A stretch of DNA of 58,827 nt from the NCBI GenBank assembly GCA_051891855.1, contig JBJFFP010000021.1, positions 1 through 58,827 of the forward strand. Reading direction: 5' to 3'. A program made the position numbers and the translations under genes. Below are positions 7,271 to 16,300 of the stretch, one piece after another; position 1 is the first letter of the stretch, and each line of letters opens with the position of its first letter. Under the pieces are notes generated by a model. It had not been told where the DNA came from and did not search any database. It saw nothing but the letters and a program-made list of their open reading frames with translations. This DNA is from SFDP01 sp051891855. GTDB taxonomy: Bacteria > Bacillota > Clostridia > Lachnospirales > Lachnospiraceae.

Positions 7271-7954
7271 TTACAGTAGACAGTCTATTAATGCTTCCCG
7301 ATTCATAATTTTAAAAGAATGCTGATAATAATCGATAAGACCCTCATCCTTCATGCGTCCCAGCTCGCGGCACATGGAAGAGCGGGAGACATTCAGATAT
7401 TCAGCCAGTTCGTTACGGTTAGGGATAATCGTAAAGGGCTGGCTCTTTTGCTTGTCTGACTCATAAAGCAGATAGGTGGCCAGCTTTTCCCTCATACCCT
7501 TAAGGGCTAAGAGCTCAATCTTCCGATTCAGCAGCTTGTTTTTTTCACCCAGTAAAAGCAGCATGTTTTGAATGATTTGATGATGAAAGCCGCAGGAGCT
7601 GCCGCAGGTACGGATAATCCGCTGAAAGGGAAGAAAAAGAACCCGGGATTTTTCTCTTGCCCTGACCGTAACGGGAGACAGGCGTAGTCTGGTGCAGACG
7701 ATTCCCTCCCCAAAGAGCTGGCCGGGTCCCACAAAGTCCAGAATATGTCTGACTCCCGCAGGGTTTTCCTTAATCAGCTCCAGAGAGCCGGAGAGCAGGA
7801 CCCCCACTACATTCACCTCATCGTCAGTAAGCCACAGATATTCATTTGCCGTGAAGGTTTTTTCCCGGGCATCCATGCAGGAAAGAAGATGAGGCAGATT
7901 CTTCGGCTCAATAGAGGTAAAAAGAATGCAGTCAGATAAAACAGAATAATTCAT
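7271..7954 (-). CDS. Crp/Fnr-family regulator next to hcp
   Basis: 227 residues: a cyclic-nucleotide-binding-like beta-roll (about 10-120), a dimerisation helix, and a C-terminal winged helix with NRNELAEYLNVSRSSMCRELGRM as recognition region (residues about 178-200). The sequence CGSSCGFHH near residues 117-125 places two cysteines and two histidines close together, which could bind metal or haem, but this is inference. It is transcribed away from hcp across a 216-bp gap. That arrangement, and known HcpR-type regulators of hybrid cluster proteins, suggest it senses NO or nitrosative stress and controls hcp. Confidence 0.8.
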   Translation of the reverse strand: MNYSVLSDCILFTSIEPKNLPHLLSCMDAREKTFTANEYLWLTDDEVNVVGVLLSGSLELIKENPAGVRHILDFVGPGQLFGEGIVCTRLRLSPVTVRAREKSRVLFLPFQRIIRTCGSSCGFHHQIIQNMLLLLGEKNKLLNRKIELLALKGMREKLATYLLYESDKQKSQPFTIIPNRNELAEYLNVSRSSMCRELGRMKDEGLIDYYQHSFKIMNREALIDCLL

Positions 7955-8170
7955 AAAATCCTCCTGAAATGTTTAAATGTAGCTATGGCAACAACTTGAT
8001 AACTTCATTTTAGTATAATGCAAAGAGAAAGGCAAATAGAAAATTCGTTGCTGTTCAGCAGGCTTTATTCGATAAAGGTATTTAACACAGAAGCTGTTGC
8101 CGAAATTAAAATGGATTTTGGCTTACATCGGTGAAGGCACTGAACAGCTACAGAAATTATTTTTTAATGT
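7955..8170. promoter_or_regulatory. Divergent control region between Crp/Fnr gene and hcp
   Basis: A TATAAT box at 8014-8019 could serve hcp, but no good -35 box is placed 17 bp upstream, as expected for an activator-dependent promoter. A 9-bp inverted repeat, GCTGTTCAG (8050-8058) and CTGAACAGC (8140-8148), lies downstream, and the first copy is itself part of TGCTG-TT-CAGCA. A TTGATA box at 7998-8003 is too close to the -10 box to be its partner. No classical Fnr palindrome is seen. Confidence 0.4.
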
Positions 8171-9832
8171 ATGGAGGATATGAAACGTATGGAGAAGAAG
8201 ATGTTTTGCTATCAGTGCCAGGAAACTGCTGGCTGCACAGGCTGTACCGTAGTGGGAGTTTGCGGAAAGAACCCTGATCTGGCTGCTTTACAGGATTTAT
8301 TGGTGTATGCCACAAAGGGATTAAGTGAGGTAACTACGGCATTAAGAAAACAGGGAGAAAGCATTTCTGAGGAGCTCAATGCCTATATCGTGTTCAACCT
8401 GTTTACCACAATTACCAATGCTAATTTTGATGATGAAATTTTTTATCAGAGAATTATGGAAACCCTGAAGAAGAAGGGGGAGCTTCTTGAGAAGCTTTCT
8501 AATTCTAATAAGGAAAGCCTTCATGAGGCTGCATTGTGGAATGCTTCCGACAGAGAGGCAATTTGGGCACAGGCGGCTAAGGCCAGTGTTCTGGCTACGG
8601 AGAATGAGGATATAAGAAGTCTGAGAGAACTGGTAATATATGGCGTAAAAGGACTATGTGCTTATCTTAAGCATGCCTGGGAGTTGGGCAAAACTGACAG
8701 CCATATCGATGTCTTTCTGCAAAGAGCATTGGCAGCGACCTTGGATGACAGCCTTACTGCTGATGAACTGGTAGCTTTGGCTATGGAAACAGGAAAATTC
8801 GGTGTAGAAGGAATGGCTTTACTGGACAGAGCTAACACGGAGGCGTATGGGCACCCGGAAATCACCAAAGTGAATATTGGTGTGGGCAACAATCCGGGAA
8901 TTCTGGTTTCCGGCCATGATTTACGGGATTTGGAGCAGCTTTTGGAGCAGACTCAGGGCACCGGCGTTGATGTATATACCCATTCGGAGATGCTGCCTGC
9001 ACACTATTATCCTGCCTTTAAAAAATACAGTAACTTTATCGGCAACTATGGAAATGCCTGGTGGCAGCAGAAGGAAGAATTTGAGCGTTTTCAAGGGCCG
9101 ATTTTGATGACTACCAACTGTATTGTACCGCCTAAGGCTTCTTACCAGGATAAGTTGTTTACCACGGGAGCAGCAGGCTTTACAGGTTGTAAGCATATTG
9201 AACGGGATGAAAATGGTCACAAGGATTTTGGACCTATTATTGAACTGGCCAAAAGCTGTCCTCCTCCTGTACAATTGGAGGAAGGAGAGATTATAGGCGG
9301 ATTTGCCCATAATCAAGTGTTGGCTCTGGCAGATAAAATTGTAGAGGCAGTAAAAACAGGGGCAATAAAGAAGTTTTTCGTGATGGCAGGCTGCGACGGT
9401 CGCCATAAAACCAGAAGCTATTATACGGATTTTGCAAAGGCATTACCTGAAAATACGGTGATATTAACAGCCGGCTGTGCAAAATATAAATACAATAAGT
9501 TGGATCTGGGAGATATTGGCGGTATTCCCCGGGTACTGGATGCAGGACAGTGCAACGACTGCTATTCCTTAGCCGTAATTGCCCTGAAGCTAAAGGAGGC
9601 ATTCGGTCTGGAGGATATCAATGACCTTCCTATTGCTTTTAATGTTGCCTGGTATGAACAAAAGGCTGTAATTGTCCTTCTGTCTCTGTTATACTTAGGA
9701 GTAAAGAATATTCACCTAGGTCCTACATTGCCGGCTTTTCTGTCTCCCAATGTGGCAAAGGTACTGGTGGATAGCTTCGGCATTGCCGGTATCGGTACTG
9801 TTGACGAGGACTTAAAATTATTTATGGAGTGA
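8171..9832 (+). CDS. hcp: Hydroxylamine reductase / hybrid cluster protein
   Basis: 553 residues, the usual length for the anaerobe-type hybrid cluster protein, a cytoplasmic Fe-S enzyme with NO and hydroxylamine reductase activity. The proximal cluster ligands are Cys13, Cys16, Cys25 and Cys31 (CX2CX8CX5C). Hybrid-cluster motifs follow: VSGHDLRDL near 245, NCIVPPK near 315, AAGFTGCKH near 335 and AGCDGRHKTRSYYTDFA near 405, then TAGCAKYKYN and GQCNDCYS. The start is uncertain: ATG 8171 overlaps the GGAGG, while ATG 8189 or 8201 give MEKKM or MFCYQC starts. It is followed by a hemerythrin-like gene after 1 base, consistent with a nitrosative-stress operon. Confidence 0.95.
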   Translation: MEDMKRMEKKMFCYQCQETAGCTGCTVVGVCGKNPDLAALQDLLVYATKGLSEVTTALRKQGESISEELNAYIVFNLFTTITNANFDDEIFYQRIMETLKKKGELLEKLSNSNKESLHEAALWNASDREAIWAQAAKASVLATENEDIRSLRELVIYGVKGLCAYLKHAWELGKTDSHIDVFLQRALAATLDDSLTADELVALAMETGKFGVEGMALLDRANTEAYGHPEITKVNIGVGNNPGILVSGHDLRDLEQLLEQTQGTGVDVYTHSEMLPAHYYPAFKKYSNFIGNYGNAWWQQKEEFERFQGPILMTTNCIVPPKASYQDKLFTTGAAGFTGCKHIERDENGHKDFGPIIELAKSCPPPVQLEEGEIIGGFAHNQVLALADKIVEAVKTGAIKKFFVMAGCDGRHKTRSYYTDFAKALPENTVILTAGCAKYKYNKLDLGDIGGIPRVLDAGQCNDCYSLAVIALKLKEAFGLEDINDLPIAFNVAWYEQKAVIVLLSLLYLGVKNIHLGPTLPAFLSPNVAKVLVDSFGIAGIGTVDEDLKLFME

Positions 9833-9833
9833 T

Positions 9834-10388
9834 ATGGACATGATATTTGGGATTGAGGTTTTATATACGGAGCATGACCATGTGGTTCGCTTTACCGAAT
9901 ATTTAAGAAAGCTTTGCGGTGAAATGCTGTCAGGAAAGCAGCCGGATAAGGAAAATTGGCTGAAATGCGTTGAGTTTATCAAGGTATATGCGGATGACCA
10001 TCATCACGGAAAGGAGGAGGCTATTCTTTTTGAAGTGATGTTGGAAAAGCTGGGGCCGGTAGCCCATAAAATGATCAATACGGGTATGCTGGTAGAACAC
10101 AATCTGGCCCGTTACCATACACAGGCTCTGGAGGAGGCAGTCAATGCCCTTTCTGACATGCCTTCTGTTGAAGAAAAGCTGGACGTTCTTACTCATGCCT
10201 TATCCTATGCGGATTTACTAAGACGCCATGCAGAGAAGGAAAATAATGTCCTGTTTCCCTTTGCTCTAAGGAGTCTTGCCCCGGAGGATTTGGAGAGGGT
10301 GGATACGGCCAGCAGAGCCTTTGAAGAAAAGGGAGTCCAAAGAGGAATTAACAGATATGTGGACTGGCTGATGGAGGTTTATCCCTAG
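9834..10388 (+). CDS. Hemerythrin-like di-iron protein
   Basis: A 184-residue helical protein with the ligand pattern of hemerythrin-like HHE domains: HDHVVRF near residues 14-20, DDHHHGKEE near 53-61, EHNLARYH near 88-95 and RRHAEKENNVLFP near 130-142. It should bind a non-haem di-iron centre and could hold oxygen or NO. It begins 1 base after the hcp stop and has the same direction, so translation is coupled. Hemerythrin proteins beside hcp support a role in NO or oxygen detoxification (inference). A strong terminator follows. Confidence 0.85.
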   Translation: MDMIFGIEVLYTEHDHVVRFTEYLRKLCGEMLSGKQPDKENWLKCVEFIKVYADDHHHGKEEAILFEVMLEKLGPVAHKMINTGMLVEHNLARYHTQALEEAVNALSDMPSVEEKLDVLTHALSYADLLRRHAEKENNVLFPFALRSLAPEDLERVDTASRAFEEKGVQRGINRYVDWLMEVYP

Positions 10389-10422
10389 GAAGAATCAGGA
10401 GAAATAGCTTGACAGAAAACAG

Positions 10423-10465
10423 AATGGTTTGCTATAGTTAAAAGCTATAGCGAGCCATTTTTTTT
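10423..10465 (+). terminator. Intrinsic terminator of the hcp operon
   Basis: A 15-bp stem with two G-U pairs (10423-10437 with 10445-10459) and a 7-base loop is followed by eight T residues. A TTGACA (10409-10414) and TATAGT (10433-10438) with an 18-bp gap overlap the hairpin and could be a weak additional promoter for metN. Confidence 0.85.
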
Positions 10466-10470
10466 GTGAA

Positions 10471-10500
10471 TTAACACCATTGAAAAAGTCTCGGTATAAT
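10471..10500 (+). promoter_or_regulatory. Probable metN promoter
   Basis: TTAACA at 10471-10476 and TATAAT at 10495-10500 are 18 bp apart, immediately after the hcp terminator and 27 bases before metN. The leader is too short to hold a SAM riboswitch, which often controls this operon elsewhere. Confidence 0.6.
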
Positions 10501-10526
10501 TAGGAGCATAACAAAGGAGAGGGAAT

Positions 10527-11528
10527 ATGATTCGTCTGGAGCATGTCACGAAGACCTTCCGAACCGGAGGCAATCATCTGCACGCGGTACAGGATGTGAA
10601 TCTGACAATAGATAAGGGAGAAATATTTGGAATCATTGGGTTTTCAGGAGCGGGAAAATCTACTCTGGTACGCTGTATCAATTTGTTGGAGAGACCCACT
10701 AAGGGAGCTGTGTATTTTGAGGAAACCAACCTGATGGAGGTGTCGGAAAGAGAGCTGTTAAAGCACCGCCAGAATATGGGGATGATTTTTCAGCACTTCT
10801 ATCTGCTGTCCCAGCGAAACGTTCTGGACAATGTGCTCTTTCCTTTGGAAATCATCGGAATGAGGAAACAGGAGGCCAGAGAGAAGGCAGGAGAACTACT
10901 TAAGCTGGTAGGACTTACGGATAAGGCAAGAGCCTATCCGGCTCAGCTGTCCGGTGGACAGAAGCAGAGGGTAGCCATTGCCAGGGCTTTGGCGACGAAC
11001 CCAAAGGTTCTGCTTTGCGATGAAGCGACCAGTGCCCTTGACCCGGAAACCACCAGAAACATTTTGTCCTTGATTAAAGAAATTAATGAGAAGCTGGGAG
11101 TAACCGTGGTTATTATTACTCATGAAATGCGGGTAATCGAACAGATTTGCGATCGGGTTGCGGTGATGAATAAGGGGACGGTGGAAGAGGTAGGAAGTGT
11201 TAAGGAGGTCTTTTTACATCCTAAATCCCAGACGGCAAAACGGCTTCTTCTCCCCCAAGAGAATGAACTACTTCAGGAGCTTGAGGCGGGGACCATGAGA
11301 ATTGCCTTTGACGGACAGTCCTCCTTTGAACCGGTAATTTCCCGACTGACCTTGGAAAGCGGAGCTTTGATCAATATTCTGGGAGCCAATACGGAGAATA
11401 TTGGGGGTAAGGCTTATGGACAAATGCTGATAGAACTGCCTAAGGAGGAAGAGGGCAGAAGAAAGATCAAGAGCTATCTGGCGGCTCAGGGAATCCATTA
11501 TGAGGAAGGAGGAGAGGCTCATGAGTAG
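10527..11528 (+). CDS. metN: Methionine ABC importer ATP-binding protein
   Basis: 333 residues. Walker A is GFSGAGKST near residues 38-46, the Q-loop is QHFYLLSQRNV, the signature is LSGGQKQR near 140 and Walker B is LLCDEATSALD. After the ATPase core there is a C-terminal NIL-type regulatory domain (about 265-333) that senses methionine in characterised MetN proteins. It is the first gene of a metN-metI-metQ operon; its stop overlaps the metI start. The ribosome site AAGGAGAGGG precedes ATG 10527. Confidence 0.95.
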   Translation: MIRLEHVTKTFRTGGNHLHAVQDVNLTIDKGEIFGIIGFSGAGKSTLVRCINLLERPTKGAVYFEETNLMEVSERELLKHRQNMGMIFQHFYLLSQRNVLDNVLFPLEIIGMRKQEAREKAGELLKLVGLTDKARAYPAQLSGGQKQRVAIARALATNPKVLLCDEATSALDPETTRNILSLIKEINEKLGVTVVIITHEMRVIEQICDRVAVMNKGTVEEVGSVKEVFLHPKSQTAKRLLLPQENELLQELEAGTMRIAFDGQSSFEPVISRLTLESGALINILGANTENIGGKAYGQMLIELPKEEEGRRKIKSYLAAQGIHYEEGGEAHE

Positions 11529-12180
11529 GGAATTGACAGAGCTGATTGTAAAGGGAATCGGAGAAACGCTTTATATGACTTTGATTTCCACGGCCATAGC
11601 CTATATTCTGGGGATTCCTTTGGGGGTACTGGTTTACATTACGGATAAAAACGGTATTTGCAGGAATAGAGTCATCAACGTACTGGCAGGAATTTTAATC
11701 AATATTATCCGTTCCGTTCCCTTTCTGATTTTACTGGTTGCTATTCTGCCCTTTACCCGGTTGGTGGTGGGAACGACCATCGGTTCCACAGCCACCATCG
11801 TTCCTTTAGTAGTAGCGGCAACTCCCTTTGTGGCCAGAATGGTGGAGTCCTCTCTGCGGGAGGTGGATGAAGGGGTAATTGAAGCTGCTAAGGCCATGGG
11901 TGCAGGACGGATGCAGATTATACTTAAGGTACTTTTGCCGGAGGCAAGACCCTCCCTGTTGGTAGGAGCGACCATTGCCATAGCCACAATTTTAGGGTAT
12001 TCTGCAATGGCAGGCTTTGTGGGAGGCGGAGGCCTGGGTGCCATCGCTATCAATTATGGTTATTACCGCTATCAGGGAGATATGATGCTGGTTACCGTTG
12101 CCCTCTTAGTCATCATTGTGCAGCTTTTTCAAGAGGTTGGAGTGCGGATGGTAAACCGTATTGATAAAAGGTTGAAATAG
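11521..12180 (+). CDS. metI: Methionine ABC importer permease
   Basis: 219 residues with about five membrane helices and the binding-protein-dependent permease motif EAAKAMGAGRMQIILKVLLPEA (only its ends are diagnostic: EAAKAMGA and LPEA). I choose ATG 11521, which overlaps the metN stop and follows GGAAGGAGGAG at 11505-11515; an earlier in-frame ATG at 11500 lies inside metN and lacks a site. It partners MetN and MetQ to import methionine. Confidence 0.95.
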   Translation: MSRELTELIVKGIGETLYMTLISTAIAYILGIPLGVLVYITDKNGICRNRVINVLAGILINIIRSVPFLILLVAILPFTRLVVGTTIGSTATIVPLVVAATPFVARMVESSLREVDEGVIEAAKAMGAGRMQIILKVLLPEARPSLLVGATIAIATILGYSAMAGFVGGGGLGAIAINYGYYRYQGDMMLVTVALLVIIVQLFQEVGVRMVNRIDKRLK

Positions 12181-12248
12181 ACACTTCAAAGCAGGTGTTT
12201 ATGATAAATATTCGGTTTAAGAAACCGATAAACAAAAGGAGGAAAATT

Positions 12249-13136
12249 ATGAGAAAAAAATTCATCAAGAAAACAACAGCTGTATTGGCAGCAGTGGGTA
12301 TCCTGGGAGCAGCTCTGGCGGGCTGTGGCAGTAAGCAGGAAACGACAGCAGTAAATGAGACAACAGGAGCTGAAGCAGCAGAATCTTCTCAGGCGGCAGA
12401 TGTGGAATTGACCACCATCAAGGTAGGGGCTACGCCTGCTCCTCATGCAGAGATTCTCCAGGTAGTGAAGGCAGGTCTGGCTGAGCAGGGCTATAATCTG
12501 GAAATTGTAGAGTATAATGATTATGTATTACCCAATAATGCAGTACAGGATGGGGAACTGGATGCCAACTTTTTCCAGCACACCCCTTATCTGAATGACT
12601 TTAATGAGCAGAATGGAACTACTCTGGTTGACGTGGCTACCATTCACTTTGAGCCCTTCGGTCTGTATGGGGGAAAAACAGCCTCTTTAGAGGAGCTTTC
12701 GGAGGGAGCAAAGGTGGCTGTACCCAATGATACCACCAATGAGGCAAGAGCGCTTCTTCTTCTGGAGGCACAGGGGTTGATTACCTTAAAAGAGGATGCA
12801 GGAATCAGTGCAACCAAAATTGATATTGTAGAGAATCCTTTGAATCTGGAAATTGTGGAACTGGAGGCAGCACAGATTGCACGAAGCCTTCCGGATGTGG
12901 ATATTGCAGCCATTAACGGAAATTATGCAGTGGATGCAGGACTGAAATTAAGTGATGCTCTGGCAGTAGAAGCAGCAGACTCTCTGGCAGCGGAAACTTA
13001 CGGAAATGTATTGGTGGTAAAAGAGGGAAATGAAAACAGTGAGGCCATCCAGGCACTGGTGAATGCACTTCTTTCCGATGAGGTAAAGGAATACATCAAT
13101 ACCACTTATGAAGGAGCAGTAGTTCCTGTATTTTAA
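12249..13136 (+). CDS. metQ: Methionine-binding lipoprotein
   Basis: 295 residues with a lipoprotein signal: basic MRKKFIKK, hydrophobic stretch and lipobox LAGCGS (Cys near residue 22), then an Ala/Glu/Thr linker and the NlpA-type binding domain from about 45. EYNDYVLPNNAVQDGELDANFFQH is described here by its key parts NNAVQDGE and DANFFQH, diagnostic of MetQ. ATG 12249 is preceded by AAAGGAGGAAAA. It delivers methionine, possibly D-forms too, to MetI. A terminator follows. Confidence 0.95.
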   Translation: MRKKFIKKTTAVLAAVGILGAALAGCGSKQETTAVNETTGAEAAESSQAADVELTTIKVGATPAPHAEILQVVKAGLAEQGYNLEIVEYNDYVLPNNAVQDGELDANFFQHTPYLNDFNEQNGTTLVDVATIHFEPFGLYGGKTASLEELSEGAKVAVPNDTTNEARALLLLEAQGLITLKEDAGISATKIDIVENPLNLEIVELEAAQIARSLPDVDIAAINGNYAVDAGLKLSDALAVEAADSLAAETYGNVLVVKEGNENSEAIQALVNALLSDEVKEYINTTYEGAVVPVF

Positions 13137-13154
13137 AATTATAAAAAATCAAAA

Positions 13155-13196
13155 AACATCCGTCTCTTCCCGATGGGGAAAGCGGGTGTTTTTTTA
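13155..13196 (+). terminator. Intrinsic terminator of metNIQ
   Basis: AACATCCG (13155-13162) pairs with CGGGTGTT (13183-13190) around an inner TCCC/GGGA stem, followed by a run of T residues. Confidence 0.8.
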
Positions 13197-13240
13197 TAGA
13201 TACAAGAGATAAGAAAAGGGCATAGAATTTACAGAAATGA

Positions 13241-13269
13241 TTGACTGCTGACCGGAAAAAGAATATGAT
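13241..13269 (+). promoter_or_regulatory. Promoter of the secreted peptidase gene
   Basis: TTGACT (13241-13246) and TATGAT (13264-13269) are 17 bp apart and lie 73 bases before the start codon. Confidence 0.55.
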
Positions 13270-13342
13270 AGGATAAGAGAAAAAAGAGGCAGTAAAAGCC
13301 ACTTTATTTTATGTACGAATAATCATACAAAGGAGAATCACT

Positions 13343-16300
13343 ATGAGGAAAATGGTGGTAGAAGCAAAACGAAGAATATCCCTTCTACTGGCAGCGGCAA
13401 TGCTTGCAGGCTCAATTCCCCAGGATGTGCTGGCTGTATCTGCAGCTGAGGCCTACACCGAAGCGGTGACGGAAGAGACTGTACAGGAAGAAGAGGGAGG
13501 AATTGGCATCGAATCCGAAAGGCTGGTGCAGGAAGCGGAGGATATTAATGAGGATACTTATACGGTAGCCGTGGAAATCTTCCGGGAGGATAAGGCAAAG
13601 GTTACCTTTGAATCCGGCTATGATGAGGCAGAGGAAAGGATTAAAGCCAATCAGGATTTAAGCTTCAGAGTAACCCCAAAAGACGGTTATCGGATCGGTA
13701 CAGTGAGCTATCGGATCAGTGAGACAGAAATCACAGAAGAGATAGAAACGGCAGAAGACCCTGAGGAGATAAGAGAGATAGATGAGGCAGGGAAAACTGA
13801 AGATACCGAAGACATAGATACTGATGATAACGTGTATGCAAAGAATATTGAAGCTGCAGAATACACAGAAATAACAGATATCGAAGAAGAGAATATTTTG
13901 GAACCCGATGAGGAGGGTGTCTATACTATTTCTGCCGATAACATTACCGGTAATCTGGTAATCATCGTCATGACTGAAAGGGCAGAAGAGGAAGAGAAAG
14001 AAGGAACAGAGGAAGCAGAAGAGAATAGCCCTGAGTTGAAGGAGAATGAAGGTGATGCGGTTTCCGGCAATGATATTGCCCAGAGTACTGCCGAGACTGA
14101 AACAGAGCAGGAGGAAGAAACGGCTGTAACGGAAGAAGCAGAGAAAATGGATACTGAGTTCGATCAGACGGGTGATGAAGAGAGGACAGCCTTAGCAGAA
14201 GAGGAAATTACCTATTCATCCGAAACGATTTCTCCCAAGGAAGTATTACCCGCACAGGATTCCTACTATGAAACGAAGCTGACCCTGAAGAAGGGTGCTG
14301 CCAGTGTGTATACCGGCCAGCAGGAGGCAGTAGTAGCAACACCGGTATTCGGAAAGAATACTACCTACTTATCCATAGGGAAGGCAGAGATTATCGGCTA
14401 TTCCAACATGAGCGGAAGCTATAGTTCTGATGACTATAAGGTCAAGGCAGAGAATAATGAGGTGAAGCTCACTGTGGAGCCCGGGGCAGCCTCCGGAAGG
14501 TTAACAATCCAGGTTGCGGCCGTAGCGGATGAGGACAGGAACATGTATCCTGCAACAGCCACCATTACCGTCAATGTGATAAAGGGTATTGAGGCTATCC
14601 GTGTGGATATGCCCCAGAATCAGGTATATAAGGCAGCAGGAAAGGCAGCTTCCTTTACGGCAGCTATTACCTATAATGGCGGAGCCACCGGCACTCTTCA
14701 GCCGAAGAGCAAAAAGGTTACCTGGGAGCTTCTGGATTGGGATGATCAGGTAATTAATGTAAATCATGAATTATATGGAAAGATTAGCATTAAAAACGGC
14801 AAGGTAACCATTGATAAGAGCTTTATTCCTGACGAGGATGAGAACAAGAATGTATTTACCGTTAAAGCCACAGCGGCAGATTATACAGGAAGTACCGTAT
14901 CTGATGAGGGAGTATTTACCGTTGCCGGTCAGGCCACGGCCTTAGGTGATGTAGTCATCGTCAGGAGTATAACGGCTGGTTTGACTGCTTCTGCCCAATA
15001 TCAGGTGGTTGCCCAAAGCGGCGATACCGTAAGGGCGGATGTATTCAGCACGAACTGGGTAGATGACAATCCCAATGGCCCCTTAGTCAGAGTGGTGAAG
15101 CCGGGAGTGGAGAAGAAGGATATTTATACAGAAGAAGAGTTTGTATCCTCATCCCTTTACAGCATTAAATTCAGCAATAACGCTGTTGGTTTTGCCTATT
15201 ACGAAGGTAGCAGAGAGCCGTATCTGGAGGTCAGCAAACAGGTTAAGAATCTGAAAATTACCGCTACTGCACTGGATGGAAGCAAGAATACGGCCACACT
15301 GGAGAAGCTGACCATCAATTATGCACAGACAGAAGAACTGGCATTATCCATCTATAACCAAATCGCCAATAGGGAAATGGATGCGGCAGACCAATATAGG
15401 GAAAATAAGAAGAATAATCAGCCCATTATTTTCTATGGGGCAAAGAACACCGTGTTTTTAGTTCGCCTGACAGATAAAAATGGTCAGTATATCAACGAGA
15501 TTGCCAACCATAAGCTTAAGGTCAGCGGAGGAAAGGTTATTTATTCCGATGTGAACACCTATGGGGTGATGGCAACCGGTGATACTTTGACCCTTACGCT
15601 GACGGATAATGAGAAGAATATAACTAAGACCTATGTGTTGGTTAATCTTGGTTTGGGTACGGAGAGTGTCAAGGTAACCACTAAGGACAGTCTGGCAGCA
15701 TCTACTAGGGATGAGCAGACCATTACCTATACCGTATCGGGTAAAAATGCAGCTTCCTACCAACAGGTTTTGGTAACAGTAAATTCGCTGGATGCCTATG
15801 CTTCAAAGAATTATATCAGCACGAATTATCATCAGCTGCTTTACGCTTCACAGGGAACCATTGGTCAGGTGATGCCGGTTAAGGAGGGCAAGGTAACCCT
15901 CACCTTTAAGGAGGCAGAGCTTTCTGCTTATGCTTATAAGCTGAACTTCAGCTTTGGCCATGTGGATAAGGACGGCAACTTTATAGCAGCCACCAAGGAA
16001 ATCCCGGTGACTTTAAAGGCAGCAGTGCCTAAGGTACAGAAGGCAGAAAATGCAAAATTAAATACCAAGTATACACTGGGACTTGCGGATAACGGGAAGG
16101 TTAAGCTTACCTTAAGCAATTTGAAGGCAACGCTGAATAAGGATATTCAGATTTACAGTGCCAATATAAACGGGCAGTCCAATAACTTTTTGGAGTATTT
16201 TGAGCTTGACGACAGTGGTTTTGCCCTGCAGCTGAAGAGTACTGCGGATTTAAGTAATATTCCGGCAAAGGGATTGACTCTTACCGGATATGTAGGTGGA

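Noticed and set aside
7259..7278. 8-bp inverted repeat as a bidirectional terminator
   Set aside because: The stem is perfect but short and no T-tract follows in either direction.
10389..10526. SAM riboswitch upstream of metN
   Set aside because: The gap holds a terminator for hcp and then a promoter only 27 bases from metN, so there is no room for the riboswitch.
11500..11520. Upstream start for metI at 11500
   Set aside because: It lies inside metN without a ribosome site, while ATG 11521 has a strong one.
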